Assembly (NCBI RefSeq): GCF_901543175.1
Contig: NZ_LR594040.1
Coordinates: forward strand, 992,001 to 1,056,000
Direction: 5' to 3'
DNA: 64,000 nt
From: Streptococcus australis
Lineage (GTDB): Bacteria; Bacillota; Bacilli; Lactobacillales; Streptococcaceae
Shown here: positions 25,532 to 36,518 of the stretch, piece by piece
Layout of the letters: each line of letters begins with the position of its first letter
How positions within the stretch are numbered: position 1 is the stretch's first letter
Position numbers and translations under genes: made by a program
The notes under the pieces: model-generated
Database searches by the model: none
Told to the model about the DNA's origin: nothing
Seen by the model: only the letters and a program-made list of their open reading frames with translations

Positions 25532-26074
25532 CTAGCTATTCTTACAATTTTTCTGATGAGCTTTGAGTTTTTTCAGAGCCCAATCATAGTGACTGGAAGT
25601 GGCACTCACAAAGTAGGAGCCTAGACTTGTTCCTCCCGTCCACTTATAGACACTTTTTGTGAACAATTCGTCATTGCTGAATCCTTCCATCAACTCTAAA
25701 ATCTCTCTATGCGATAGCTCTAGTAGTCTAGTCGCTTCTTCTAAAGACGTTTTCTGGTGCTTCTTCCAAATAGCGACATTCATTTCCCCATAAGTTTTCC
25801 AATTATAAGGTTCAGGGAGAAAAGGTCTTTCATGACCCTTTTGATTGGAATGTACCCAGGTCAAAAGTAACTGATGCCATTCATAGAGATGGATCAAAAT
25901 ATCCCGTAGATTTTTATCTCTTTTCCAGTGAGCTTCTTTTTTCTTTTGGTCTTTTGAAAAATCAAAAGGAGTCTGTAGTTCCTCTTCACTTAATTTAGAT
26001 ATAAAGTGATTGAGCTTTTCATAGTTTTCCTTAGAGGCTAGCACTAATTCCTCTTTCGTTCTTGGTCTAGGCAT
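25532..26074 (-). CDS. ClbS/DfsB-family four-helix bundle protein
   Basis: The 180-residue protein matches the ClbS/DfsB (DUF1706) pattern: MPRPRTKEELV at the start, then NLRDILIHLYEWHQLLLTW, FLPEPYNWKTYGEMN and TGGTSLGSYF with SHYDWALKKL near the end. ClbS protects colibactin producers by opening its cyclopropane; most relatives have unknown roles and resemble DinB-like metal-binding bundles. It stands alone, with its own promoter region and no toxin or biosynthesis genes nearby. Family call is good; function is not known here. Confidence 0.8.
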   Translation of the reverse strand: MPRPRTKEELVLASKENYEKLNHFISKLSEEELQTPFDFSKDQKKKEAHWKRDKNLRDILIHLYEWHQLLLTWVHSNQKGHERPFLPEPYNWKTYGEMNVAIWKKHQKTSLEEATRLLELSHREILELMEGFSNDELFTKSVYKWTGGTSLGSYFVSATSSHYDWALKKLKAHQKNCKNS

Positions 26075-26136
26075 AGGAGTTCTCCCTTCATTTTTAAGTT
26101 GGATATTCTATTTCCTCACTTCATTATACCATAATC

Positions 26137-26173
26137 AAAAAGCAGTTCTTCATTTTACGAAAAACTGCTTTTA
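26137..26173. terminator. Terminator after the C39/BtrH-like gene
   Basis: AAAAAGCAGTT pairs with AACTGCTTTT, flanked by A and T runs on both sides. Confidence 0.8.
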
Positions 26174-26211
26174 CTACCTATTTTTAATGCTTAGAGTCAT
26201 CTCTAGGCCTG

Positions 26212-27132
26212 TTACTTTACATATAAACTTCTAAAGCGGTTATCCACTTCAGCCATCTGATAGAGCAAGTGGGATAGTTCTTGATAATCTTCTTTTAAAC
26301 ACGAAAGGTGGGCTTGACCAAATAAAGAAGCTAATTCTTCTTTTAATCTTGCCCCTTCGGGATCATGGTCTTTTAAGAATTTACTGAGATAGAGATTTCT
26401 AACAGCAGCAAGTTTAAAGCTGAAATACTGATGCAATTGTTTTTGCTCCGTATTTAAGCCATTTTCAGCAACTGCTTTTGCATAACATTCCAATACACCA
26501 CTTTGACCATCCAGATATCGGGTCTTCATAATCCTTGCTGTTTCTTGGTAGATTTCAGTCTGACTAGGAGTCTTGACCTTCTTAAAATTTCCCCACATGG
26601 AGTATGCTCCGCGCTTATAGTCAATAGCCTCTGCCTTCCAGGCTTCTAAGATGTCATTAAAAGCAACCTTCATACAGGCAAAACCAGCTGGATCATGCAA
26701 ATAGAGATACCGATCATCAATGTCATACACGGTTACGAAGTGATCCACACCATAAAGGATTGTGTGATTGGGATTGTAGGTCAGATGCCCCATATCAAGA
26801 GGTCCCAGTACGACAGGTCCATTGGACAGAAAGGTTTCCAACTTTCTTTTTATCTCTTCCAAATCAACTTCTGCTCCATCTTTTAGATAGAAATCCTCAT
26901 AGTCAAAACCTAGTATTTTTAAGGAATGGGAGATGGAAAGGTCTGGCATTCCATTATCAAAGAATACTAAAGGGTGCTCCTCATCTTCCTTCACGATACT
27001 AGCGCCATTGCCCATTACCATGATTGCCTCTAAAAACTCTGCTTTAAAGTTATAACCATAGGCATCCAGTGCCATTGCCAATGAATAGCTATAGCAAAGT
27101 GACACATCTCCAAAATACATCTGCATATTCAT
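26212..27132 (-). CDS. C39/BtrH-N-like papain-fold protein
   Basis: The 306-residue protein starts MNMQMYFGDVSLCYSYSLAM, giving a possible catalytic Cys at residue 13. Residues about 120-155 (NHTILYGVDHFVTVYDIDDR, then YLYLHDPAG) provide the His and Asp of a C39/transglutaminase-like triad. Such BtrH-N-type domains occur in acyl transferases and peptidases; butirosin BtrH is an example. The C-terminal half (from TEIYQETARIMKTRY) is helical and not recognised. A strong TATAAT and AAGGAGG precede the start. No biosynthetic cluster surrounds it, so substrate and role are unknown. Confidence 0.6.
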   Translation of the reverse strand: MNMQMYFGDVSLCYSYSLAMALDAYGYNFKAEFLEAIMVMGNGASIVKEDEEHPLVFFDNGMPDLSISHSLKILGFDYEDFYLKDGAEVDLEEIKRKLETFLSNGPVVLGPLDMGHLTYNPNHTILYGVDHFVTVYDIDDRYLYLHDPAGFACMKVAFNDILEAWKAEAIDYKRGAYSMWGNFKKVKTPSQTEIYQETARIMKTRYLDGQSGVLECYAKAVAENGLNTEQKQLHQYFSFKLAAVRNLYLSKFLKDHDPEGARLKEELASLFGQAHLSCLKEDYQELSHLLYQMAEVDNRFRSLYVK

Positions 27133-27243
27133 GCCTCCTTATCTTCTATGGGACTATTATACCGAGAAAACTATTCGCATGCCCCATAAAATCCAAACAA
27201 AAAATATGGGTATTTGTGATTTATAGTCATGAATGTCAACAAT

Positions 27244-27277
27244 AAAAAAACTCTGTAGAGGTTCTTTCTACAGAGTC
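27244..27277 (-). terminator. Terminator after the AraC-family gene
   Basis: ACTCTGTAGA pairs with TCTACAGAGT, followed by TTTTTTT on the minus strand. Confidence 0.9.
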
Positions 27278-27310
27278 AGCTTTCCATCTTTATAAAAAAT
27301 AGAAAATAAT

Positions 27311-28147
27311 CTAGTCCTTGATCACTGGTATCCAGAGTTCCATTTGGTAGTCTTGTGACGACATATCACCTTCGAAATAGACTTCAAAGTCTGGCGCTCC
27401 TGAGTGGCGATAGCCAGTTTCTGGGAAAAAGACTTCCAAAACATACTTCCAAGCATTGTGGATGCTTGTTGGTATAGCACCCTTGACTGGTACGATAGCA
27501 TATTCAGCTTCGGGGATGTCTTTGATTGACAGACCCAATTCTTCTGCTTTTACTTTATCCGTCACATCATAAGCAGCCATATAGTCGATAATTTCGCCTT
27601 CTTTGACATCCGAGCAGACGCCAAAAGATTGGCCACTGCCTAAACTTTCTAGGCTTTCCAAGCTGTGATGGGTATAGAGATGCTCCCAAGCAGACGGGCA
27701 TTTGCTATTGTCAATAGCTTCCAATAGGACGCCTGCCACGGTAAATGCAGGTTTCTTTTGAATCTTGATATCCATGTTCTTTCCTCCTGTAATCTTTAAG
27801 GATAATTGAAGTCTAGGAAAGACCCGATAAGGTTTTCCATTTCGAACTTCTGAGGGAGTTGCCCCATGGAATTTCTTGAAGGCTGAGCTAAAAGCATCCG
27901 CAGAGTCGTATCCGTATTTCATCGCTATGTCAATAACTTTCTCAGAGCTTTCTCGCAAGTCCGTCACAGCTTCAGACAACCTTCGATTGCGCAAATATTC
28001 TGCCAAGGTCATATCTGCTAGGATAGAAAAGAGCCTGCTAAAAAGAGGGTAAGAATAGCCAGATAGCTGCTGAAATCTTTTCATATCCACTGCTCCAGTC
28101 AGTTGCTGCTCCAAATAATCCATGGTTCGATTGAATTGATGCATCAT
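27311..28147 (-). CDS. AraC-family regulator with GyrI-like effector domain
   Basis: Residues about 5-105 are an AraC double helix-turn-helix: MDYLEQQLTGAVDMKRFQQL, then YSYPLFSRLF and YGYDSADAFSSAFKKFHGATPSEVR. Residues 125-278 are a GyrI-like (SOUL-fold) small-molecule pocket with KIQKKPAFTVAGV and AGVLLEAI at its start and YQMELWIPV at the end. This Rob/BmrR-like layout usually senses hydrophobic drugs and activates export genes. The gene is alone, with a terminator downstream, so targets are unknown. GGAGG lies rather far (13 bp) from the start. Confidence 0.85.
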   Translation of the reverse strand: MMHQFNRTMDYLEQQLTGAVDMKRFQQLSGYSYPLFSRLFSILADMTLAEYLRNRRLSEAVTDLRESSEKVIDIAMKYGYDSADAFSSAFKKFHGATPSEVRNGKPYRVFPRLQLSLKITGGKNMDIKIQKKPAFTVAGVLLEAIDNSKCPSAWEHLYTHHSLESLESLGSGQSFGVCSDVKEGEIIDYMAAYDVTDKVKAEELGLSIKDIPEAEYAIVPVKGAIPTSIHNAWKYVLEVFFPETGYRHSGAPDFEVYFEGDMSSQDYQMELWIPVIKD

Positions 28148-28171
28148 ATTCTTTTCTTCTTACCTCCACAA

Positions 28172-28280
28172 GATACAAAGGCCGTTAAAAGCAAAGTTAA
28201 AATAGGAAAATTGACGCTGAAGCTTCTAGTCCTAGAAATTTTCTCTTTTTCGAACAGCTTTTAGGCCGTGTTCAATTCTA
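28172..28280 (+). repeat. Structured intergenic repeat, copy C
   Basis: It is the same element as copies A and B, 13.6 kb away: GATACAAAGGCCG to GGCCGTGTTCAA. Stems are GGCC with AAAAGC/GCTTTT, then AAAATT/AATTTT and TTCTAG/CTAGAA, followed by CTCTTTTTCGAAC. It lies between a YkgJ-type gene and the AraC-family gene, antisense to both. Confidence 0.65.
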
Positions 28281-28349
28281 TCTATAGTCTATCAGATATC
28301 AGATACTTCCGCCCTAGAATCTTTGTACAAGATTTAAAGGTGTAAATTT

Positions 28350-28844
28350 CTATAACTTATCCTTTAATTTCTCAACAAAGAGATAAGCTGCTGGGCAGGT
28401 CAAGGTGTTCTTAATCGTCAAATGGTTGATTTGATGGATTTTTTTACGGTCTGTATGGGGAAATTCCCGGCAGGCCTTTGGACGAACATCATAGATAGAA
28501 CAGAGATTGTCTCCTCCTAGAAAGGGGCAAGGCATGGATTTGAAAATCTTGTCCCCATCTTCATCTACCTGAAGGAATTCCGCTTCAAAAGCTGGTAATT
28601 TCATCTTAAAGTACTTAGCAATACGGGTAATATCGGCTTCCTTAAAGTCAGGCCCCAATGTCTTGCAACAGTTAGCACAGGCAGTACAATCAATCTCAGC
28701 AAAAACTTCTTGGTGAATCTGCTGGGTAATCTTATCTAAGTTTTTAGGAGGTTTTTTCTTTAGATTTGCTAACACTTTACGATGCTCTTTCTGCTTTTGC
28801 AGTGCTAGTTGGTGGTAATACTCAATATCAATTTCTTTAGACAT
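28350..28844 (-). CDS. YkgJ-family cysteine-cluster protein
   Basis: The 164-residue protein has a Cys pattern typical of the zinc/iron-chelate-binding YkgJ family (UPF0153): CTACANCCKTLGP (residues about 54-66), then CPFLGGDNLCSIYDVRPKACREFP and a final TCPAAYLF. The eight or so Cys residues probably bind a metal centre. Streptococcal copies are common and have no proven function. It has its own extended -10 promoter (TGGTATAAT at 28875-28883) and lies downstream of the eno terminator. Confidence 0.82.
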   Translation of the reverse strand: MSKEIDIEYYHQLALQKQKEHRKVLANLKKKPPKNLDKITQQIHQEVFAEIDCTACANCCKTLGPDFKEADITRIAKYFKMKLPAFEAEFLQVDEDGDKIFKSMPCPFLGGDNLCSIYDVRPKACREFPHTDRKKIHQINHLTIKNTLTCPAAYLFVEKLKDKL

Positions 28845-28915
28845 AATTGCTTTCTAATACAAGTGTTTTTGTCTATTATACCATAAACTATTTTTCATTT
28901 TTGAGTATTGCATAC

Positions 28916-28948
28916 AAAAAGCCCTTCGGATAAAATCCGAGGGGCTTC
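28916..28948 (-). terminator. Terminator of eno
   Basis: AAGCCCCTCGGAT pairs with ATCCGAAGGGCTT and runs into TTTTT on the minus strand. Confidence 0.92.
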
Positions 28949-28968
28949 AAACGTTGTTAAATCAACGA

Positions 28969-30276
<1,308 letters not shown>

Positions 30277-30311
30277 TTACTCTCCTTTGAGTTAAATTAT
30301 TTTACACCTCT

Positions 30312-30340
30312 ATGATACCTCAAATACACGCCTTTTTCAA
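30312..30340 (-). promoter_or_regulatory. eno promoter
   Basis: TTGAAA (30335-30340) and TATCAT (30312-30317) are 17 bp apart on the minus strand. The leader carries a consensus AAAGGAG site. Confidence 0.85.
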
Positions 30341-30421
30341 GGAAAAACGTTATCTTTGTGCAAATTTTCCTTAACTTTATAAAGTAATCGCTTTCTTTGG
30401 TCTGTTTTCTCACAGCTTTTG

Positions 30422-30436
30422 TGATATACTAATTTT
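30422..30436 (+). promoter_or_regulatory. Extended -10 promoter abutting a start codon (possible leaderless mRNA)
   Basis: TGATATACT ends at 30430, six bases before the ATG at 30437. The transcript would start at or next to the A of the start codon, and no Shine-Dalgarno sequence is present. Confidence 0.6.
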
Positions 30437-30883
30437 ATGACAGATTTATCAAAACAACTACTGGAGAAGGCTCATGGTGGGCCAAAATTAAACCCGGATG
30501 AACAACGTCGTTTTCTCGGCACTTTCGAGGAAAGAGTTCTAGGCTATGCGGATGTTGAGACAGCCAATAGCCTTCAGTTACAAAAGGGATTTTTAACGAT
30601 TTTGGAAAATTTTCAAGAAAAGACAGAGACTCTTTTTGTGAAGATTTCGCCAAATATCGAGTTTGACAAACAAGTATTCTACTTAAAGGAAGCTAAGAAA
30701 ACCAATAGTCAAGCTACGATTGTATCAGAGGATCATGCCTCCTCTCCTTTAGGCTTAGTCATCCATTCGAACGAACCTGTGCAAGTGGATGAAAAGGATC
30801 TTCGACTGGCTTTTCCAAGCCTTTGGGAGGTTAAACAGGATGAGCCAGTTAAAAAATCCATCTGGAAAAAATGGTTCGGCTAA
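30437..30883 (+). CDS. YueI-family (DUF1694) protein
   Basis: The 148-residue protein matches DUF1694/Yue[20 protein letters not shown] near the start, then [18 protein letters not shown] and a C-terminal ending [10 protein letters not shown]. Family function is unknown. It is divergent from eno with separate promoters. The start codon lies only six bases after the -10 box, and the protein begins [11 protein letters not shown] with no later ATG nearby, so leaderless translation is likely. Its last four bases overlap the end of the convergent glycerate kinase gene. Confidence 0.85.
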   Translation: MTDLSKQLLEKAHGGPKLNPDEQRRFLGTFEERVLGYADVETANSLQLQKGFLTILENFQEKTETLFVKISPNIEFDKQVFYLKEAKKTNSQATIVSEDHASSPLGLVIHSNEPVQVDEKDLRLAFPSLWEVKQDEPVKKSIWKKWFG

Positions 30884-31995
30884 TCCTTCCTCATATTTAA
30901 TAAATGACCGATATTAGTAGCTGTATGCTCCAAATAGAGACTTGCATTTTTCAAACTATCTTTCAATGGTTCACTTTTCTCTAAAATTGAAAAGGCTGCT
31001 TGTATATTTTCAAAGGGGAGGGGAGGTAAATCCTCAGCAAGACTGCCGCAAATAGCGATAACAGGAACTCCGTTAGGAGTTCTTTTTGCTACACCGATAG
31101 GAGCTTTCCCAACAAAGCTTTGACTGTCTAACCTACCTTCTCCAACGATAACTAAATCAGCATCTGCAACTTTCTTGTAAAAGTCAATCAAGTCCAAACA
31201 AGTGTCAATCCCAGATACGATACTAGCCTCAGCAAAGGCACAGAGCCCAGCAGCAATGCCACCGCCAGCTCCTGCTCCTTTAAGAGATAGGGTTGAAGGT
31301 GAGAATTTTTCATAGAACTCCTGTATAGCCAGATCTACTGTCTCAAACAGAGCAGGTTCCAGGCCCTTTTGTTTTCCAAATGTATAGGTCGCTCCTTGGT
31401 TGCCACATAAAGGGCTCACGACATCTGCTAAAATGCGAATTTGTACATCTTCAGGAATCTTGTATAGGTCATCTTTGGAAACTGACTCAAACTCAAGCAA
31501 GGTCTGACCGCAAGCAGGCAATTCTTCTCCCTTCTTATCATAAAAACGATAACCTAAAGCGGCTGCAATACCAATTCCACCATCATTACTTGCTGTACCG
31601 CCAACACCGATGTAGATTTCTTTCATTCCTTGATCGATGAGGTAGCGAATCAACTCTCCGATACCACGAGTTTGGATGTGGAGAGGATCTCGTTTTTCTT
31701 GCGGAATCTTTCCTAACCCAACCAAGTCGGCCACTTCAAAGAGTGCCCTTTTGTCTTTCTGAAAGTATCGCATTTCTTCTTTAAGACCAAAAGGTCCCGT
31801 CACTTCTTGCCATTGTTCTTCGAGGTCAAGGGAATGTCGAATCGCATCTACAGTTCCTTCGCCTCCATCCCCAACTGGGCATAGAGAACAAACTACACTA
31901 GGAATTGCTTTCTCGAAACCTCTTTTTATAGCTTTGGCGACCTGTTCTGCAGCCAAACATTCTTTAAAAGAATCAGGTGCAATTACAATTTTCAT
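30880..31995 (-). CDS. Glycerate kinase (GlxK/GarK family)
   Basis: The 371-residue protein has the family's [13 protein letters not shown] start, [30 protein letters not shown] (residues about 126-144), [13 protein letters not shown] and a C-terminal [11 protein letters not shown] segment. The enzyme phosphorylates glycerate to 2- or 3-phosphoglycerate, feeding lower glycolysis close to eno. It lies 9 bp after serB and probably shares its transcript. The 3' end overlaps the convergent YueI-like gene by 4 bp. It is intact; the product isomer cannot be told from the sequence. Confidence 0.9.
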   Translation of the reverse strand: MKIVIAPDSFKECLAAEQVAKAIKRGFEKAIPSVVCSLCPVGDGGEGTVDAIRHSLDLEEQWQEVTGPFGLKEEMRYFQKDKRALFEVADLVGLGKIPQEKRDPLHIQTRGIGELIRYLIDQGMKEIYIGVGGTASNDGGIGIAAALGYRFYDKKGEELPACGQTLLEFESVSKDDLYKIPEDVQIRILADVVSPLCGNQGATYTFGKQKGLEPALFETVDLAIQEFYEKFSPSTLSLKGAGAGGGIAAGLCAFAEASIVSGIDTCLDLIDFYKKVADADLVIVGEGRLDSQSFVGKAPIGVAKRTPNGVPVIAICGSLAEDLPPLPFENIQAAFSILEKSEPLKDSLKNASLYLEHTATNIGHLLNMRKD

Positions 31996-32004
31996 ATTTC
32001 CCTC

Positions 32005-32649
32005 TCATTCTAAGAAATCAATCAAAGGAAGAACTTCTAAAAAATCCCTTTTATCTACATGACAAGCTATCTCGGCTTTTACGACCTCTTTGGCACAAAA
32101 GGCTATAGCGTGACCAGCCGACTTTAACATCAAGAGGTCATTAGCCCCATCACCGATGGCAATCGTTCTTTCTTTGGGAATTTCTAATTCCATTCTCCAT
32201 TTCTCAAGAGTAGCCTTTTTCACTTGAGCTGTTACAATTCCACCAACTAGTTGCCCTGTTAAAAAGCCGTCTTTGACTTCTAATTCGTTGGCGGAGAAAT
32301 AGGAAATACCTAGGTACTTTGCAAGTCTCTCAACAATCAGACTAAATCCACCTGAAACGAGACCAACTAGAATGTCGTTCTTTTGGAGAAGAGAGATAAA
32401 TTCCTGAGCATTTCGGGAAAGATGAATGGATTTGAAAACTGTATCCAAAACTGAAATGGGTAGACCTTTTAACAAAGCGACTCTCTCTCGCAAACTCCTT
32501 TCAAAGTCTAGATTTCCTCGCATTGCTTGATTGGTAATCTCTGAAATTTCTGCTTCACAACCTGCCTCTCTTCCTAAAAGGTCAATCACCTCTTCTGCTA
32601 TTAAGGTTCCATCAACATCCATAACACACAGGCCTTTTACTTGAGACAT
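32005..32649 (-). CDS. serB: Phosphoserine phosphatase
   Basis: This 214-residue HAD phosphatase releases serine from phosphoserine. It has motif I VMDVDGTLI (residues about 9-17, Asp nucleophile), motif II GLVSGGFS, a Lys in KKATLEKW and motif III AIGDGANDLLML. The cap has the substrate-contact residues found in SerB (EVIDLLGREAG and MRGNLDFERSLRERV). It is followed at 9 bp by glycerate kinase, so glycerate and serine branches are linked in one operon. A BOX element lies directly upstream. Confidence 0.9.
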   Translation of the reverse strand: MSQVKGLCVMDVDGTLIAEEVIDLLGREAGCEAEISEITNQAMRGNLDFERSLRERVALLKGLPISVLDTVFKSIHLSRNAQEFISLLQKNDILVGLVSGGFSLIVERLAKYLGISYFSANELEVKDGFLTGQLVGGIVTAQVKKATLEKWRMELEIPKERTIAIGDGANDLLMLKSAGHAIAFCAKEVVKAEIACHVDKRDFLEVLPLIDFLE

Positions 32650-32664
32650 CAGTTCTCCTCTCTA

Positions 32665-32769
32665 ATACTCAATGAAAATCAAAGAGCAAACTAGGAAACT
32701 AGCCGTAGGCTGTACTTGAGTACGACAAGGCGACATTGACGCGGTTTAAATTTGATTTTCGAAGAGTAT
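32665..32769. repeat. BOX element (boxA-boxC type)
   Basis: The 105-bp element has ends ATACTC and GAGTAT, an inner TGAAAATCAAAGAGC and TTTGATTTTCGAAGA, and CTAGGAAACTAGCCGTAGGCT in the C part. This is the standard BOX pattern of mitis-group streptococci with no boxB unit. It sits between glgA and serB. Confidence 0.88.
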
Positions 32770-32777
32770 AAACAGCC

Positions 32778-32808
32778 CAAAAATCGTATGAAGTTATCAT
32801 ACGATTTT
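32778..32808 (-). terminator. Terminator of the glg operon
   Basis: AAAATCGTATGA pairs with TCATACGATTTT, followed by TTTTT-type bases on the minus strand, just after glgA. Confidence 0.85.
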
Positions 32809-32813
32809 ATCTA

Positions 32814-34250
32814 TTAGTTGACTAGACTATGGTACAAGTCAAGATAAGACTTGCAAGCTGTATCCCATGAGAAATCACGTTCCATAGCTTGTTTTTGTAG
32901 ATTTCTCCAAACGTCTGGCTGATTCTTATAAACATCCAAGGCCGTTTGGAAACTCCAGTTAAGCCAGTATGGTGTTAAATTATCAAAGCTAAATCCAGTA
33001 CCAGTTCCTTCGATCGGATTGAAGGATTGAACTGTATCTCTTAGTCCGCCAACCTCATGAACCAATGGTAGAGTTCCATAACGCATAGCCATCATTTGAG
33101 ACAAACCACATGGTTCAAAACGGCTTGGCATGAGGAAGAGGTCACAAGCTGCGTATATTTCTTGAGCAAGTTTGACGTCAAAAGTGATATTTGCTGATAG
33201 CTTGTCAGGATAGACTTGAGCAAACCAAGAGAAGGAATGTTCAAAAGCTGGGTCACCTGTTCCTAAAAGGACTATTTGAACATCCTCTTGCAAGAAACGA
33301 TGCAAACTTTCTACGACAACATCAAAGCCTTTTTGGCGGGTCAATCGAGAGACAATTCCAACTAGAGGAACTTCTGCTCGTACAGGTAGACCGACTCTCT
33401 CCTGCAATTTTGCCTTATTTTGCGCCTTTCCAGACAAATCATCCTTGTCAAAATGATAATCTAAAAGTGGGTCTGTCTCAGGATTATAAAGATCTGCATC
33501 AATACCATTGACAATACCTGAAACCTTACCTGACTCCATGCGAAGAATCTGGTCCAAACCACAACCGAACTGACTAGTCATAATCTCATGTGCATAGCTA
33601 GGAGACACAGTCGAGACACGATCCGCGTATAGAATACCAGCCTTCATCCAGTTGAGACAATCATTCCAGCGAAGAGTACCATCAGCGTAGCGTTCAAAGC
33701 CAACTCCAAACAAATCCCACAACATTCCTTCAGAAAACTGACCTTGGAATTCCAAATTATGAATAGTTAGAACAGTTTTAATTCCTTGATAGGCCTGAAT
33801 CCAATGGTACTTTTCTTTTAACAAGAATGGAATCATGGCTGTATGGTAATCATGGACATGGAGAAGATCAGGGATAAAGTCAATGCGTTCCATTGCTTCT
33901 AGAGCAGCCAGTTGGAAGAAGGCAAAGCGTTCACCATCATCAAAATCTCCGTATACATGACCACGGAAGAAATAATACTGATGATTGTCAATGAAGTAGA
34001 AGGTAACACCATTTAAGACTGTTTTCTTAATACCACAGTACTGTCTACGCCATCCCACACTCACTTCAAAATGAAGAACATCCTCAATCTGGTCACCAAA
34101 CTTAGCCTCCACCATATCATAGTAGGGTAGGAAAACAGCAACTTCATGCCCTGCCTTTACCAGTGATTTAGGAAGAGCGCCAATAACGTCTCCCAAACCA
34201 CCTGTTTTTGAAAAGGGTGCACCCTCTGCTGCTACAAATAAAATTTTCAT
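32814..34250 (-). CDS. glgA: Glycogen synthase
   Basis: The GT5 enzyme adds glucose from ADP-glucose to glycogen. The N-terminal ADP-glucose motif KTGGLGD is at residues 15-21, and the C-terminal family block [20 protein letters not shown] with catalytic Glu at about 375-394. The length of 478 residues is normal. It overlaps glgD by 4 bp as the last gene of glgB-glgC-glgD-glgA, and a terminator follows. No glgP phosphorylase gene is in the operon; debranching is supplied by pulA nearby. Confidence 0.96.
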   Translation of the reverse strand: MKILFVAAEGAPFSKTGGLGDVIGALPKSLVKAGHEVAVFLPYYDMVEAKFGDQIEDVLHFEVSVGWRRQYCGIKKTVLNGVTFYFIDNHQYYFFRGHVYGDFDDGERFAFFQLAALEAMERIDFIPDLLHVHDYHTAMIPFLLKEKYHWIQAYQGIKTVLTIHNLEFQGQFSEGMLWDLFGVGFERYADGTLRWNDCLNWMKAGILYADRVSTVSPSYAHEIMTSQFGCGLDQILRMESGKVSGIVNGIDADLYNPETDPLLDYHFDKDDLSGKAQNKAKLQERVGLPVRAEVPLVGIVSRLTRQKGFDVVVESLHRFLQEDVQIVLLGTGDPAFEHSFSWFAQVYPDKLSANITFDVKLAQEIYAACDLFLMPSRFEPCGLSQMMAMRYGTLPLVHEVGGLRDTVQSFNPIEGTGTGFSFDNLTPYWLNWSFQTALDVYKNQPDVWRNLQKQAMERDFSWDTACKSYLDLYHSLVN

Positions 34251-35386
34251 GAATGAATATCCTCTGTTACTTTTTCGCCTTTTTTGACTACGACTGGGTG
34301 TTCAGCAGTTCCTCGAATCACAACACCGTCAGCAACTTCAACTCCTTTGTCTAGGATAGCATATTCAACCTGGGCTCCTTGACCAATCACAACTCGAGGA
34401 AATAGAATGCTGTCCTTCACCACACTATCTTTGTGAACATAAATGTTACGAGATAGGACTGACTGAACTACTTCACCCTCAATGATACTACCAGAAGCAA
34501 ACTGGGAAGTACTTACTTTTGAAGTATTCGCATAGTAGGTTGGTTCTTCATTTTTAACTTTTGTATAAATTTTTTGATTTGGTGAGAAGAGTGAGTAGAA
34601 TTTTTTAGATTCAAGCATATCAATATTTGCTTGATAATAGGACTGAACAGAGTGGATATTAGCTAAGTAGCCTGTGTATTCGTAAGCAAAAGCTCCTTCT
34701 TTTACAGCCAAATCACGTAGAACATAGCGCAATTTTTCTGGATGTTCTTTCTGAGCTTCTTCTTCAAGTCGTTCAATCAACCATGGTGTATCAACGACAA
34801 AGATGTCTGTAGACATACTGAAGAGCTCACCCGTTGACTTGCTATCAAAAAGCTTGTGGGAGAGGACATGGTCTGTTTCGTCAATGTCTAAGATAGCATT
34901 TACATCGGCAATATCTTTCTTAGGCAATTTTTTATAGACAACAGTGATAGGACCCTTAGTAGTACTGTGCAGATGGAAAACTTGATTCAAATCAATGTTA
35001 ATCAAGACATCGCAGTTAAGGGAAACAGTTTGGTTTGATCCAGAACGTTTCAAGTAAGTAAGGAGCTGTTGGTAGTATTCTTTCCCTACGGTACTGCTTT
35101 CTACTCGAGTATTGTAAATCCCTAGATAGTAGTGACTTAGGAGAGTTGACAAGCCCCACTCACGACCTGAACGGATATGGTCGAATACTGAGCTGATATT
35201 GTCTTGTTGGAAGATACCAAAGATGCTACGAACTCCTGCATTAGCAAGACTAGAAAGTGGAAAGTCGATCAGACGGTATTTCCCACCAAAAGGCAGACTA
35301 GCTACTGGACGATTTTCTGTCAATGTTGACATATCGTGAAAACCAACTGTATTTCCTAGAATGGCTGAATATTTATCAATCTTCAT
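34247..35386 (-). CDS. glgD: GlgD subunit of ADP-glucose pyrophosphorylase
   Basis: The 379-residue GlgC-like protein has the nucleotidyltransferase fold ([23 protein letters not shown]) and a C-terminal left-handed beta-helix ([20 protein letters not shown]). The GGGxGTRL pyrophosphorylase loop is lost: the N-terminus reads [13 protein letters not shown] at that point. In Firmicutes GlgD is little active alone and modulates GlgC in a hetero-oligomer. It overlaps glgC by 11 bp and glgA by 4 bp, which fits a matched expression level. Confidence 0.94.
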   Translation of the reverse strand: MKIDKYSAILGNTVGFHDMSTLTENRPVASLPFGGKYRLIDFPLSSLANAGVRSIFGIFQQDNISSVFDHIRSGREWGLSTLLSHYYLGIYNTRVESSTVGKEYYQQLLTYLKRSGSNQTVSLNCDVLINIDLNQVFHLHSTTKGPITVVYKKLPKKDIADVNAILDIDETDHVLSHKLFDSKSTGELFSMSTDIFVVDTPWLIERLEEEAQKEHPEKLRYVLRDLAVKEGAFAYEYTGYLANIHSVQSYYQANIDMLESKKFYSLFSPNQKIYTKVKNEEPTYYANTSKVSTSQFASGSIIEGEVVQSVLSRNIYVHKDSVVKDSILFPRVVIGQGAQVEYAILDKGVEVADGVVIRGTAEHPVVVKKGEKVTEDIHS

Positions 35387-36518
35387 CTGTTGCTACCCCC
35401 ACTACTTCATTGTATCCTACTACTTGCACTTCGTCAGTTCCGTCAATCACAACACCATCAGAAACAATCGCACCTTCACCAATAATGGCACGTGTAATTT
35501 TTGCACCGTGACCAATAACAGCACCACTCATGATGACTGAATCAATGACTTCTGCTCCTTCACGAACCTGTGCTTCTGTTGAAAGAATCGAGCGCTTGAC
35601 AGTTCCATCTACAAAACAGCCATCCACAACCAATGAATCTTCTACATGTGCGTGCTCTCCAAAGTAGTTTGGCGGTGAAATCAAGTTGCGTGAGTAGATC
35701 TTCCACTGACGATTGCGGCTATCCAATGCATTTTCTGGTGAAATATACTCCATATTCGCTTCCCAGAGTGATTCGATGGTACCAACATCTTTCCAGTAAC
35801 CACTAAATTCATAGGCATAGACACTCTCACCTGACTCAAGGTAGTTAGGAATAACGTTCTTACCAAAGTCTGACATATCGACATTGCTCTTTTCAGCAGC
35901 AACAAGCATATTGCGGAGACGTTTCCAGTCAAAGATATAAATCCCCATAGAAGCCTTGGTAGACTTAGGTTGTGCAGGTTTTTCTTCAAATTCAACAATA
36001 CGATTGTTGGCATCTGTATTCATGATACCAAAACGACTAGCTTCTTTGAGAGGCACATCTAGAACAGCTACTGTCAAACTGGCATTGTTATCCTTATGAG
36101 ATTGGAGCATATCATCGTAGTCCATCTTGTAGATATGGTCACCTGAAAGGATCAAAACATACTCAGGATTAACACTATCAATGTAGTCGATATTTTGGTA
36201 GATAGCGTGACTAGTCCCTTCAAACCAACGGTTTCCTTCACTAGCGGAATAAGGTTGCAGGATTGAGACCCCTGAACTAATACCATCCAGACCCCAGCTA
36301 GAACCATTTCCAATATGGTTGTTCAAGGCAAGAGGTTGATACTGCGTAATAACACCGACGTTATGAATCCCAGAGTTAGCACAGTTTGAAAGCGCAAAGT
36401 CAATGATGCGGTAGCGCCCACCGAATTGCACTGCTGGTTTAGCGATGCTTTGAGTGAGTTTTCCGAGACGTGTTCCTTGCCCACCAGCAAGAATCAAAGC
36501 TAGCATTTCATTCTTCAT
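35376..36518 (-). CDS. glgC: Glucose-1-phosphate adenylyltransferase (catalytic subunit)
   Basis: GlgC makes ADP-glucose, the committed step of glycogen synthesis. It keeps [15 protein letters not shown] (residues about 8-22), the [19 protein letters not shown] site, [12 protein letters not shown] and the effector-linked EEKPAQPKS segment, then a beta-helix tail ([14 protein letters not shown]). The length is 380 residues. It overlaps glgB upstream by 11 bp and glgD downstream by 11 bp. Together with GlgD it forms the active pyrophosphorylase. Confidence 0.96.
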   Translation of the reverse strand: MKNEMLALILAGGQGTRLGKLTQSIAKPAVQFGGRYRIIDFALSNCANSGIHNVGVITQYQPLALNNHIGNGSSWGLDGISSGVSILQPYSASEGNRWFEGTSHAIYQNIDYIDSVNPEYVLILSGDHIYKMDYDDMLQSHKDNNASLTVAVLDVPLKEASRFGIMNTDANNRIVEFEEKPAQPKSTKASMGIYIFDWKRLRNMLVAAEKSNVDMSDFGKNVIPNYLESGESVYAYEFSGYWKDVGTIESLWEANMEYISPENALDSRNRQWKIYSRNLISPPNYFGEHAHVEDSLVVDGCFVDGTVKRSILSTEAQVREGAEVIDSVIMSGAVIGHGAKITRAIIGEGAIVSDGVVIDGTDEVQVVGYNEVVGVATDED

